Origin: Streptomyces cavernae
GTDB taxonomy: Bacteria > Actinomycetota > Actinomycetes > Streptomycetales > Streptomycetaceae
Length of the DNA stretch: 64,000 bases
Assembly (NCBI RefSeq): GCF_004023625.1
Contig: NZ_RPDJ01000040.1
Coordinates: forward strand, 41,887 to 105,886
Direction of reading: 5' to 3'
Shown here: positions 34,157 through 42,094 of the stretch, in pieces
Layout: each line of letters opens with the position of its first letter
Position numbering within the stretch: position 1 is the stretch's first letter
Notes under the pieces: model-generated
Told to the model about the DNA's origin: nothing
Databases searched by the model: none
Seen by the model: the letters and a program-made list of their open reading frames with translations, nothing else
Program-made: the position numbers and the translations under genes

Positions 34157-34209
34157 TGTAGCTCACAGGTATTTTGAGCTGCACAAATTGACGAAAAGAG
34201 GGCCTTGGA

Positions 34210-34899
34210 GTGAAGACGGGCCAACAGATCCGGGAGGCAGCCCCACAGCACCCCGGGACGGTGGTGCCGGGCCTGCGCGAGCGCAAGAAGCAGCGGACCC
34301 GGGACGCCCTGCTGCGGGCCGCCCTCGAACTGTTCACGACCAAGGGGTACGAGCGGACCACGGTCGACGAGATCGCCGAGGCCGTTGACGTCTCGCAGCG
34401 CACCTTCTTCCGGTACTTCGCCGGCAAGGAGGAGGCGGCCTTCGCGGTGCAGGACATGGTCGAATCGCACTTCCTCGACGCGGTACGCCAACGCCCGCCG
34501 CACGAGGGGCCTTTGGAGGCGCTGCGCAAGGCGGTCCTGGAGAGCTGGGACAACATCGGGGATGCCGTCGAGGAGATCATCCCGATCGAACTGCACATGC
34601 GGACCTACCGGTTGATCGAGTCGACGCCCGCCCTGCTCGCCGTCCATCTGCGCCGCTCGGAGGAGATGGAGGAACGGATCGCGGCACTCATCGCCGACCG
34701 CGAGGGCGTGGACGTGGACACCGACCCACGACCCCGGGTCGCGGTGGCCGCGTTCGGCGGGGTGATGCGGGTGACGGGCCGGCTCTGGGGCGCCGGCGAG
34801 GACTACAGCGTGGCCGCGATCCGCGAACTGACGGCCAGATACCTGGACCAGGTGGGACCGGCCCTCATGGAGAACTGGCACGGCGAGGACCGACGCTGA
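34210..34899 (+). CDS. TetR family repressor paired with the MFS pump
   Basis: 229 residues. The N-terminal helix-turn-helix is RTRDALLRAALELFTTKGYERTTVDEIAEAVDVSQRTFFRYFAGKEE (~residues 28-75), typical TetR_N. The C-terminal ligand-binding helices (~85-220) are of the variable MftR-like type. GTG at 34210 with gagg about 8 nt upstream. Divergent from the DHA2 exporter, so it probably represses both genes and is released by the pump's substrate (established logic for this arrangement; inducer unknown). Confidence 0.92.
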   Translation: MKTGQQIREAAPQHPGTVVPGLRERKKQRTRDALLRAALELFTTKGYERTTVDEIAEAVDVSQRTFFRYFAGKEEAAFAVQDMVESHFLDAVRQRPPHEGPLEALRKAVLESWDNIGDAVEEIIPIELHMRTYRLIESTPALLAVHLRRSEEMEERIAALIADREGVDVDTDPRPRVAVAAFGGVMRVTGRLWGAGEDYSVAAIRELTARYLDQVGPALMENWHGEDRR

Positions 34900-35212
34900 G
34901 GTCCGCGGACCGGAGCCGCGGTGCGCGCACCGGAGCCGAGGTCGGCCGCAGTCGGGGTCGCCCTCCGGGCTGGGACGGCGGGAGGCCGCTCAGGGGTGCG
35001 GGGAACTGCCCGACAAGCCACACCGGTTCCGCGGCCGCGCGCGGCGACCGGCCCGGCAGACGCAACCCGCGACCGCCGGGCCGGCGGCGGACATCGATGA
35101 CGGTGGCCGCCTTCGAGACCGACGAGGTCGTCGACCGGTCGCTCACTCCGGCCGGAATGCCGTCACCGCCGGGGACCCGGGTCCGCGCGAACCCGGCAAG
35201 CGGGCCGCTCGT

Positions 35213-35243
35213 GTGAAACACCTCACGCCGTGACGTGTTTCAC
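35213..35243. promoter_or_regulatory. 31-bp near-perfect palindrome GTGAAACAC...GTGTTTCAC
   Basis: GTGAAACACCTCACG (35213-35227) mirrors CGTGACGTGTTTCAC (35229-35243) with one mismatch around a single centre base. A further GTGAAAC half-site is near 35391. It lies in the 556-bp spacer 34900-35455, ~210 bp before the DUF1023 hydrolase gene; otherwise that spacer holds no gene. Possible operator for an unknown regulator. Confidence 0.45.
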
Positions 35244-35455
35244 GTTCGCTCACATCCCGTGAGCAGCCGTGGGCGAGCAGCACTCCCCCGCCAACCACCC
35301 GTCACCACAAGGCCACTCCACGTTCGCTAACTTAAACAGCACATAAGGACGCCCATCCCGATCGCGCCCTGAACGCCCCAATTACCCCCCGTGAAACGTG
35401 ATCTGTCTCACGCATGTCACGAGAAGGTCTCCCCGTCTCCTAGTGTGTCCTGTCA

Positions 35456-36670
35456 GTGACTTCCTTCGACTCCTCCCCGCAGCTCAACGTGTGGCGCGCC
35501 CTGCTCGCGCTGGCCGTGGTGTTCGTCATGCTGGCGACCACCGGCTGGACCGCCGTGCGCAACCACCGGGGGGCCTCACCGCTCGAAGCCTCCCTCTCCG
35601 CCTGGGAGCGCGGCCACCTGGGCGGACACCGGCTGCCCGACCCCGATGCGTCGGCCGGATACCTCGCCCACTTCTTCGCCACGCTCACCGCCGCCCAGCG
35701 CACCCGGCTCGCCGCCCGCTATCCCCTCGCGGTCGGCAACATGGAGGGTGCCCCGGTGGAGCTGCGCTATCGCGCCAACCGCCTCGCGATCGAGCAACAG
35801 CGCAGGTTGGAACGTAAACGCATGCGCGACAGCCGGCTCTCGCCGGGCGGGCAGCAGCTGGCGGGCCGCCGTATGCACCGCTACGAGGACCTGCTCGGGG
35901 CGGGCCGCCAGATCCTCGCCTTCGACCCGATGGGGTCGGGGCGGATCGCGGAGGTCTTCGGCGACCTGGACCGCGCCGACCGCATCTCGGTCGTGGTGCC
36001 GGGCGTGGACACCGACCTGCTCACGTTCCAGCGCACCAACCGCCCGTACTCGGCACCGGTCGGCATGGCGGGCGCGCTGTTCGAGCAGGAGCGCACGGCC
36101 GATCCCTCGGTACGTACCGCCGTGATCGCCTGGGCCGACTACACCTCGCCCAGCGGCCTCGGCATGGACGCGGCCACCGCGATGCGCGCGGACGACGGCG
36201 CGGTACGGCTGAACGAGCTGGTCCGCACGCTGCCCGGCCGCTCGTCGGTCGCGCTGTACTGCCACAGCTACGGCTCGGTGGTCTGCGGGGTCGCCGCGCA
36301 CGACCTGCCCGACCGGGTCACGGACATCGCCGTGGCGGGCAGCCCCGGGATGCGCGCCGCGACGGCCGCCGGGCTGCGCACCTCCGCCCAGGTGTGGGCC
36401 ATGCGGGACGCGAGCGACTGGATCCAGGACGTGCCGCACCTGGAGTTCGGCGGCATCGGCCACGGCGCCGACCCGGTCTCCGGCGCCTTCGGCGCACGGC
36501 TGCTGTCCGCGGACGGCGCGCACGGTCACGCCGGCTACTTCACCCCCGGCACGACGAGCCTGCGCAACCTCGCGGCGATCGGAGTTGGCGCGTACCGAGC
36601 TGTCGCGTGTGCGAAGGATGACGCGTGTCTGACCGGTCTGCCGGGCGCGGTGGCAGTCGGACGCGCGTAG
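35456..36670 (+). CDS. DUF1023 alpha/beta hydrolase, membrane-anchored
   Basis: 404 residues. One N-terminal membrane helix (LLALAVVFVMLATTGW, residues ~15-30) acts as a signal anchor. The hydrolase core has ISVVVPGVDTDLLTF, AVIAWADYTSP, the nucleophile elbow YCHSYGSVV (Ser271), IAVAGSPGMRA, a catalytic Asp candidate in MRDASDWIQDVP, and His near DGAHGHAGYF. This is the Abhydrolase_8 (DUF1023) family, common in actinobacteria, with unknown substrates (esterase/lipase-like). GTG at 35456 without a ribosome-binding site; TAGTGT lies upstream, so it is possibly leaderless. Confidence 0.85.
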   Translation: MTSFDSSPQLNVWRALLALAVVFVMLATTGWTAVRNHRGASPLEASLSAWERGHLGGHRLPDPDASAGYLAHFFATLTAAQRTRLAARYPLAVGNMEGAPVELRYRANRLAIEQQRRLERKRMRDSRLSPGGQQLAGRRMHRYEDLLGAGRQILAFDPMGSGRIAEVFGDLDRADRISVVVPGVDTDLLTFQRTNRPYSAPVGMAGALFEQERTADPSVRTAVIAWADYTSPSGLGMDAATAMRADDGAVRLNELVRTLPGRSSVALYCHSYGSVVCGVAAHDLPDRVTDIAVAGSPGMRAATAAGLRTSAQVWAMRDASDWIQDVPHLEFGGIGHGADPVSGAFGARLLSADGAHGHAGYFTPGTTSLRNLAAIGVGAYRAVACAKDDACLTGLPGAVAVGRA

Positions 36671-36737
36671 AGCCCGGAAGAATCGCGGCCGCCCGAGGGC
36701 GGGACGCGAGATGGGCTCCCCGCTTACGATGACCCGC

Positions 36738-37598
36738 ATGGGTGACGTACTGGCCGGATTTCATGCCGCTTGGGAGTTCGAGTCCGACTCCGTGCTCATC
36801 CGCTTCGAACGGGGAATTCGCACGCCGAAGCTGTTCCAGGCGCTCGGCGAACGGCGTGTCCCGCTCGATGCGATCTCGGAGGTGACCCTCACTCCGGGCA
36901 AGCGCGGGACCGTGGTGCTGCACGCCGTTCCCCGGCAGGGCGCCGATCCACTGATGGACGCCGCGGCGGGCCAGCTCAGGGAGAGCTGCGACCCGTACCG
37001 GCTGGTGCTCCCCGCGGAGCGGGAGACGCTCGCCGAGTACTACGCGGACGAGCTGCGGGCGATGCTTCCGGCGGGCGCGGGCGACGAGCCCGCCGAGCGC
37101 TATCTGGTGGCGCCGCCCGAGGCGCCGCGGCGGTTCAAGGCGTACGACGGGAAGGCGTCGTTCGACGGGAAGTCGGTGTCCTTCCGATGGTCGTGGACGG
37201 GGGCCTCGACGGCGAAGTGGAAGGCGGGCGACCAGAGTTTCCCCGTCTCCGGACTGAGCGGGGTCGAGTGGCGCTCCCCCGAGGTGTTCGAGGGTCATCT
37301 GCGGCTGCTGCGGCGCGAGGACGGTCCGGGGCGGCCGGCACAGGTGGACCAGGATCCCGCCGCTGTCGTCTTCGGGCTCGGCTATGGACCCGTTCACGAG
37401 TCGCTGCCGTTCGCGGCGGCGGTCCTGGCGGCGGTCCGCTCGGCCGGACCGACGGGCCCCGGCTCGGGCCGGGCGGCCCGCCGGGACCCCGCCGACATCG
37501 CCGAACGCATCCACCACCTGGGGGAACTGCACCAGGCGGGGCTGCTGACGGACGAGGAGTTCTCCACGAAGAAGGCGGAGTTGCTGGCCGAGCTTTGA
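36738..37598 (+). CDS. DUF4429 protein with C-terminal SHOCT domain
   Basis: 286 residues. Two related DUF4429 units: residues ~1-120 (AWEFESDSVLIRFERGIRTPKLFQALGERRVPLDAISEVTL) and ~130-245 (YDGKASFDGKSVSF, VSGLSGVEWRSPEVFEGHLRLL). Both look like PH-type beta barrels. The end, IAERIHHLGELHQAGLLTDEEFSTKKAELLAEL, is a canonical SHOCT oligomerisation motif. Function unknown; SHOCT is usually joined to membrane-associated or lipid-binding folds. ATG at 36738, preceded by TTACGAT with no ribosome-binding site, so it is leaderless-like; a longer in-frame start at 36711 is less likely. Confidence 0.82.
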   Translation: MGDVLAGFHAAWEFESDSVLIRFERGIRTPKLFQALGERRVPLDAISEVTLTPGKRGTVVLHAVPRQGADPLMDAAAGQLRESCDPYRLVLPAERETLAEYYADELRAMLPAGAGDEPAERYLVAPPEAPRRFKAYDGKASFDGKSVSFRWSWTGASTAKWKAGDQSFPVSGLSGVEWRSPEVFEGHLRLLRREDGPGRPAQVDQDPAAVVFGLGYGPVHESLPFAAAVLAAVRSAGPTGPGSGRAARRDPADIAERIHHLGELHQAGLLTDEEFSTKKAELLAEL

Positions 37599-37599
37599 C

Positions 37600-37880
37600 G
37601 CCCTCGCCTGCGTGAACGCAGGCGATTCCGGTCCACACCGCTGCGCGGTGCGACCTTGGGTTCCTGTTTCACAGGCCCTCGCCCGCTCTCTTGCGAGAGC
37701 CGGTCTTACATGAGCCTCCACAGGCGTTACTTTCCGCCCGTCCGGCGGTAGGTCGGACAGCTCCGCCTGTCCGAACAACGCGATCCCAGCCCTGGTTCTG
37801 CTCTCCTCCGGGCCGCTACGGCAAGGATGCCCTACACCGCCACCCTGAAGGGCGGAGCACTGGGCAAGTGTTCGGTAGCT
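37600..37880 (-). mobile_element. Probable remnant of an IS200/IS605-type tnpB 3' end and right end
   Basis: On the minus strand this stretch reads GQAELSDLPPDGRKVTPVEA in one frame and VKQEPKVAPRSGVDRN in another. These resemble phrases seen at the C-terminus and just downstream of streptomycete IS605-type TnpB genes, where the guide RNA region lies. Several small GC hairpins are present (gcctgcgtgaacgcaggc-like). No start codon, RuvC motif or zinc ribbon is intact. Recognition is from memory and uncertain. The 385-bp spacer 37599-37983 shows nothing else. Confidence 0.4.
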
Positions 37881-37983
37881 CCCGCGGGAAGGCCCGCCCC
37901 GGGTCCCCTCCCCCGCCCTGCCCTTGGCCTCGTCCCTGCCCCTTGCCCCGTCCTCGCCGTTGCCCCCGTCCCTGCCCTTGGCC

Positions 37984-39048
37984 CTACTCCCGGCCCGCCG
38001 ACGTGAACGACATGTCCGCGTACCGGTCGCCCGCGACCTTCGCGGCGATCGGGTCCAGGAGTCCCAAGTCCTCCTCGGTGAGCACGAGGCGGGCGGCCGC
38101 CACGTTCTCCTCCAGCCGCGAGGGCTTGCGGGTGCCGGGGATCGGTACGAGCGGCAGGCCATGGACCTCCGCCTGCCGGTGGACCCAGGCCAGCGCGACC
38201 TGCCCGAGTGAGGCACCGTGCGCGTCCGCGACGGCGCGGACCGGCTCCAGCAGGGCCGCGTTCGCGGTCGCGTTGTCGCCCGTGAAGCGCGGCATGTGGC
38301 GGCGGAAGTCGTCGCCCGTAAGTTCCTGGTCGGCGCTCACGAAGGAACCGGTGAGGAAGCCGCGGCCGAGCGGCGAGTAGGGCACCAGCGTCACACCGAG
38401 CTCCCGCACGGCCGGTACCACGCTGCGCTCGATGTCCCGGCTGAACAGGGACCACTCCGACTGCACGGCGGCGATCGGGTGCACGGCGTGGGCCGCGCGC
38501 AGCTCCTTCGCGGTGACCTCGCTGAGTCCCAGGTGCTTGACCTTGCCGTCGCGGACCAGTTCGGCCATCACGCCGACGGTCTCCTCGATCGGCACATTCA
38601 CATCGCGCCGGTGCATGTAGTAGAGGTCGATCACATCGACGTCGAGCCGCTTCAGGCTCGCCTCGACGGCCTGCCTGATGTAGGGCGGGTCGTTGCGGAT
38701 GATCCGTTTCGTCGGCTCGCCCGGTGGCACGGTGAGGGCGAACTTGGTCGCGATCACCACCTCGTCACGGTGCGCCTTGACGAAGGGGGCCAGGAACCGC
38801 TCGTTCTCGCCGTCCCCGTAGGCGTCCGCCGTGTCGTACAGCGTGACGCCCAGTTGCAGCGCCCGCTCCAGGGTGCCCCGGGCCGCGTCCGCGTCCGTGG
38901 GGCCGTAGGCGAAGCTCATGCCCATGCAGCCGAGCCCCTGCACCCCGACCTCGGGGCCGTCCGAGCCCAGCGCCACCTTCGGCAGCCGGTGCCCCGCCTG
39001 CCGATCCGTCTGTCGGTCCGTCTGTCGATCCGTCTGCCCGTCCGTCAT
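37984..39048 (-). CDS. Aldo/keto reductase
   Basis: 354 residues. The catalytic tetrad is visible: Asp72 and Tyr77 (LYDTADAYG), Lys102 (ATKFAL), His146 (YYMHRRD). NADPH-binding motifs are VPYSPLGRGFLTG and IPGTRKPSRLEENV. Family knowledge: NADPH-dependent reduction of aldehydes or ketones. The first 18 residues are a DRQT repeat encoded by a 12-bp microsatellite (39001-39042) that precedes the barrel, so the length is variable. The ATG at 39048 overlaps the MerR TGA by one base (TGATG): a translationally coupled merR-akr operon, making this the regulated output. Inducer unknown. Confidence 0.92.
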   Translation of the reverse strand: MTDGQTDRQTDRQTDRQAGHRLPKVALGSDGPEVGVQGLGCMGMSFAYGPTDADAARGTLERALQLGVTLYDTADAYGDGENERFLAPFVKAHRDEVVIATKFALTVPPGEPTKRIIRNDPPYIRQAVEASLKRLDVDVIDLYYMHRRDVNVPIEETVGVMAELVRDGKVKHLGLSEVTAKELRAAHAVHPIAAVQSEWSLFSRDIERSVVPAVRELGVTLVPYSPLGRGFLTGSFVSADQELTGDDFRRHMPRFTGDNATANAALLEPVRAVADAHGASLGQVALAWVHRQAEVHGLPLVPIPGTRKPSRLEENVAAARLVLTEEDLGLLDPIAAKVAGDRYADMSFTSAGRE

Positions 39049-39509
39049 CAGGCCCTCTCAGAAGCCAGGGCGCGCCCGGCGTCCGCGTAGAAGTTGATCT
39101 TTCGGTCGAGGACCGCGAGCGTGTCCTGGAGTTCGGCGATCCGGTCCAGTACGTCCCGGCGGGTCGCCTGAAGCAGCTCGAAGCGGTCCGAATAGGTGTG
39201 GTCTCCCTCGCGCACCAGCTCGGCGTACCGCACCATGTCGGCCACCGGCATACCCGTCAGCCGGAGCTTGCCGACGAGGTCGAGCCAGTCGAGGTCGCGG
39301 TTGCTGTAGCGGCGCTGCCCGGTGTGGGAGCGGTCGATGTGCGGCATCAGCCCGATCCGCTCGTACCAGCGCAGGGTATGCGCGGTGAGACCGGTGAAGG
39401 CCGCGACCTCGCTGATGGTGTAGTTGTCCTGTCCGTCGGGGCGTCGGTCCGCATGGCGCGGGCCCGCACAACTGTCGGTACTGGTGGCTGAGGTCTCCAT
39501 CACCGTCAT
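39048..39509 (-). CDS. MerR family transcriptional regulator
   Basis: 153 residues from ATG 39509; a second ATG at 39500 is possible. Winged helix YTISEVAAFTGLTAHTLRWYERIGLMP (~residues 30-56), RRYSNRDLDWLDLVGKLR, then a dimerisation coiled coil and a short effector end without Cys, so not a metal sensor of the classic MerR/CueR kind. A perfect 18-bp palindrome (39527-39544) lies in its own promoter, predicting autoregulation. First gene of the operon with the aldo/keto reductase. Open sequence upstream to 39713 is not part of the protein. Confidence 0.9.
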   Translation of the reverse strand: MTVMETSATSTDSCAGPRHADRRPDGQDNYTISEVAAFTGLTAHTLRWYERIGLMPHIDRSHTGQRRYSNRDLDWLDLVGKLRLTGMPVADMVRYAELVREGDHTYSDRFELLQATRRDVLDRIAELQDTLAVLDRKINFYADAGRALASERA

Positions 39510-39526
39510 GGCTCCCACGCTATGGC

Positions 39527-39544
39527 CTTGGAGTGGACTCCAAG
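39527..39544. promoter_or_regulatory. MerR operator in the merR-akr promoter
   Basis: CTTGGAGTGGACTCCAAG is a perfect 18-bp palindrome. On the minus strand it sits directly before CATAGC (-10-like), which is ~17 nt from the merR ATG, the position MerR proteins use to twist an over-long spacer. Confidence 0.75.
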
Positions 39545-39605
39545 CAAGCCGATTCCTATGAAATTCCGACGACGGCGCACGGCCCCGCTGGCTACCGTGC
39601 GGATC

Positions 39606-40076
39606 ATGAGTCTCGTACGCCGTGCCCTCCCCGAGGACGCCCAGGAACTGCTCCGCCTGCGTCAGGTGATGATCGATTCGGTATTCGGGGGCGGGGGGTC
39701 CACCGAGTGGCACGCCGAGTCGCTGCCGACCCTACGTGCCCGACTCGCCTCGGTCGACGGGGACTTCGCCGCGTTCGTCGTCGACCATCCCGACCGGCCC
39801 GACGCGCTCGCGGCGCTGACGTGCGGAACCATCGAGTACCGGATCGGCAGTTCGTACAATCCGCACGGCTCGGTGGGTTACGTCTTCAGCGTGGCCACCG
39901 ACCCGGACGCGCGACGCCGCGGCTACGCCCGCGCGTGCATGGAGTCGCTGCTGGACTGGTTCCGTGAGAAGGGCGCGGGCGCGGTCGACCTGAACGCGTC
40001 CGCCGAGGCCGAACCGCTCTACGCCGCGCTGGGCTTCGTACGCAAGCCGGACCCCTCCATGCGGCTGCACCTCTGA
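39606..40076 (+). CDS. GNAT family N-acetyltransferase
   Basis: 156 residues. Starts MSLVRRALPEDAQELLRLRQVM (GNAT beta1-alpha1). The acetyl-CoA-binding motif is VATDPDARRRGYARACMESLL with R-x-x-G-x-A, and the C-terminus is LNASAEAEPLYAALGFVRKP. Family knowledge: acetyl transfer from acetyl-CoA to a small-molecule or protein amine; substrate not predictable. ATG at 39606 without a ribosome-binding site, ~12 nt after ctaccg, so it is possibly leaderless. Its stop codon is immediately followed by the 270-bp palindromic element. Confidence 0.88.
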   Translation: MSLVRRALPEDAQELLRLRQVMIDSVFGGGGSTEWHAESLPTLRARLASVDGDFAAFVVDHPDRPDALAALTCGTIEYRIGSSYNPHGSVGYVFSVATDPDARRRGYARACMESLLDWFREKGAGAVDLNASAEAEPLYAALGFVRKPDPSMRLHL

Positions 40077-40346
40077 GGGGTCCTTGCGCTATGAGCGTCC
40101 GATGAGGTCGCGTGGTCTGGTGCTGGGGGCACCTCCCACGCCTTTCGGGCTGTGGGGGAGCATCGCAAGGCGCTGGAGAGCCCTCTATGGGGGTGCCCCC
40201 GCTCGAGCGGAGTCGACGGTGGGGGAGGAGCCACTAGGGCTTTTCGGCAACGCGGCGATGGGGGTGCCCCCTGCTCGAGCGCAGCCGAGAGCTTGGGGGA
40301 GCGGTGCCAGGCCGCGCGACCCGGGCGGGCATAGTGCAAGGACCCC
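40077..40346. mobile_element. Palindromic dispersed element, family A copy 1 (270 bp)
   Basis: The ends are inverted repeats of ~45 bp: GGGGTCCTTGCGCTATG at the left and its complement GGGGTCCTTGCACTATG (read inward) at the right, both followed by GGTCGCG(T/C)GG(T/C)CTGG. The inside holds three C/G-rich hairpin cores of the type ggggtgccccctgctcgagc...gagagcttgggggag. No coding sequence. A second copy lies at 56.5 kb. It begins one base after the GNAT stop and ends ~20 bp before the next gene, so it probably also acts as a terminator. Confidence 0.75.
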
Positions 40347-40367
40347 TGAGCCGCTTACGCTCGGGGT

Positions 40368-41198
40368 ATGCCCCTGAACAGCCTGCAGAGCCTTGCGTCG
40401 ATCGAGAACTGGCCCGTTCCCCACGCGGCGGCCGCCGTGGTGCGGGCGGACGGTTCTCTCGTCGGCTCGTACGGTGCCGTCGACCGGCCCTTCGCCCTCG
40501 CCTCGGTCACCAAGCCGCTGGCCGCGTACGCGGTGCTCGTCGCGTACGAGGAGGGCGCCATCGAACTGGACGAGCCGGCCGGGCCGGAAGGGTCGACGGT
40601 ACGGCACCTGTTGGCGCACACCTCGGGGCTCGCCTTCGACGAGCACCGGGTGACGGCCCGGCCCGGGGAGCGGAGGCTGTACTCCAACGCCGGGTTCGAG
40701 GTACTCGGCGACCATGTGGCGAAGGCGACGGAGATCCCCTTCGGGGAGTACCTGCGGCAGGCGGTGCTGGAGCCGCTCGGGATGACCGGCACGGTGCTGG
40801 ACGGCTCGCCCGCCAAGGACGCGGTCTCCACCGTCGACGACCTGGTGCGGTTCGCGGCGGAGGTGCAGGGGCCACGGCTGCTGGATCCGCGGACGGTGGC
40901 GGAGGCAATGACGGTGCAGTTCCCCGGGACCAAGGGGGTGTTGCCCGGGTACGGCCACCAGAACCCCAACGACTGGGGGCTCGGCTTCGAGATCCGCGAC
41001 TCCAAGTCACCGCACTGGACGGGCAGTTCGTCGTCGCCGGGCACGTTCGGCCACTTCGGCCAGTCGGGCACGTTCCTGTGGGTGGACCCGGTGGCGAGAG
41101 CGGCGTGTGTGGCGTTGACGGACCGGGCGTTCGGGCCGTGGGCGGTCGAGGCGTGGCCGCCGTTCACGGACGCGGTGCTGGCGGAGTTGCGGGGCTGA
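40368..41198 (+). CDS. Serine hydrolase, beta-lactamase class C fold
   Basis: 276 residues. The catalytic SxxK is SVTK (Ser46, Lys49). The YxN motif is YSN (Tyr105-Asn107). The third motif is HFGQSG near residue 228, in place of KTG. The RHLLAHTSGLAFDE segment is typical. No signal peptide, so probably cytoplasmic. Family knowledge: class C-like enzymes include esterases, D-aminopeptidases and PBP4-like proteins; true beta-lactamase activity should not be assumed. ATG at 40368 is 7 nt after TACGCT with no ribosome-binding site. Confidence 0.88.
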   Translation: MPLNSLQSLASIENWPVPHAAAAVVRADGSLVGSYGAVDRPFALASVTKPLAAYAVLVAYEEGAIELDEPAGPEGSTVRHLLAHTSGLAFDEHRVTARPGERRLYSNAGFEVLGDHVAKATEIPFGEYLRQAVLEPLGMTGTVLDGSPAKDAVSTVDDLVRFAAEVQGPRLLDPRTVAEAMTVQFPGTKGVLPGYGHQNPNDWGLGFEIRDSKSPHWTGSSSSPGTFGHFGQSGTFLWVDPVARAACVALTDRAFGPWAVEAWPPFTDAVLAELRG

Positions 41199-41379
41199 GC
41201 CCCGCGTGGGGCCGGGGTGGGTTGTTGTTCGCCCCCTCCGCCCCTGCCCTTCCCGTAACTCCGGGCGCTGCCGCCCCCGGCCCCCGCATCGGCCTGAACG
41301 GCCTCGTCCTCAAGTGCCGGACGGGCTGACACATCCCCGGCTCCGGCGTGGGATGTGGCCGACCACGCCCGCCCCGCGC

Positions 41380-42033
41380 CTACGCCGACATCTCCCACAC
41401 CAACACCTCCGCCCCCGACAACGCCTCCGCCTCCACGTCCTTCGCCCCCGCGATCCGCGCCGCGTCCCCGGAGGTCAACTCCGTGCCCTCGAGACGCAGT
41501 TCGCCGCGCACCAGATGGACGTACACATGCGGTGCGTCCGGAATCGCCGTCCGTTCCCCCGCCGCCAGGCGCCGCACGTGCAGCATCGCGCCCGCCTCCG
41601 GGACCGCGTACGGCGTCGAGTCCGCTATGCCGCGGACGATCTCGTACGCCGGGTCGCCCCCCGGTTCCAGCGGCGCCAGCCACATCTGGATGAAGGTGAG
41701 GGGGACGTCGGCGTCGTTGCGCTCGACGTGGCGGACCCCGCCCGCAGAGGACAGGCGCTGGACGTCGCCGGGCCGGACCACCGTCTCGTGGCCCGTCGAG
41801 TCGCGGTGCGTCAGCTCGCCCTCGACCACCCAGGTCACGATCTCCGTGTGGCTGTGCGGGTGCTCGTCGAAACCGGCGCCGGGTGCCAGGTGCTCCTGGT
41901 TGCAGGCGATCACGGCACCGAAGCGGAGGTTGTCGGGGTCGTAGTGCGGCCCGAAGGAGAAGGCGTGCAGGGAGTGGATCCCGGCCCCTGGATCCCCTCC
42001 GCGGTAGCGCTCGTCACCGCGCCGTACGTCCAT
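41380..42033 (-). CDS. Pirin family protein
   Basis: 217 residues, bicupin. Metal ligands match the pirin pattern: His58 and His60 in DEHPHSHTEIVTWVVEGEL, and His102 with Glu104 in VRHVERN. The C-terminal cupin is present (YVHLVRGELRLEG). Family knowledge: Fe-dependent; bacterial pirins include quercetinases and proteins that bind and inhibit the PDH E1 subunit. The ATG at 42033 is preferred (ggggaagg upstream) over an in-frame start at 42117. It is divergent from fasR. The spacer 41199-41379 shows no gene. Confidence 0.9.
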   Translation of the reverse strand: MDVRRGDERYRGGDPGAGIHSLHAFSFGPHYDPDNLRFGAVIACNQEHLAPGAGFDEHPHSHTEIVTWVVEGELTHRDSTGHETVVRPGDVQRLSSAGGVRHVERNDADVPLTFIQMWLAPLEPGGDPAYEIVRGIADSTPYAVPEAGAMLHVRRLAAGERTAIPDAPHVYVHLVRGELRLEGTELTSGDAARIAGAKDVEAEALSGAEVLVWEMSA

Positions 42034-42094
42034 CACCTTCCCCACGGTAGCCCCGCCGCCGCACGCGTCCGTCCGGATAAGGCAGTCTTGTCCC

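Noticed and set aside
35213..35400. parS partition sites (TGTTTCAC/GTGAAACA words)
   Set aside because: Only half of the parS consensus is present at each place (TGTTTCACGT followed by non-matching bases); the palindrome is arranged with arms pointing the other way.
40368..41198. Beta-lactam resistance gene
   Set aside because: Class C-like SxxK and YxN motifs are shared with esterases and peptidases; no signal peptide and HxG-type third motif, so resistance cannot be claimed.
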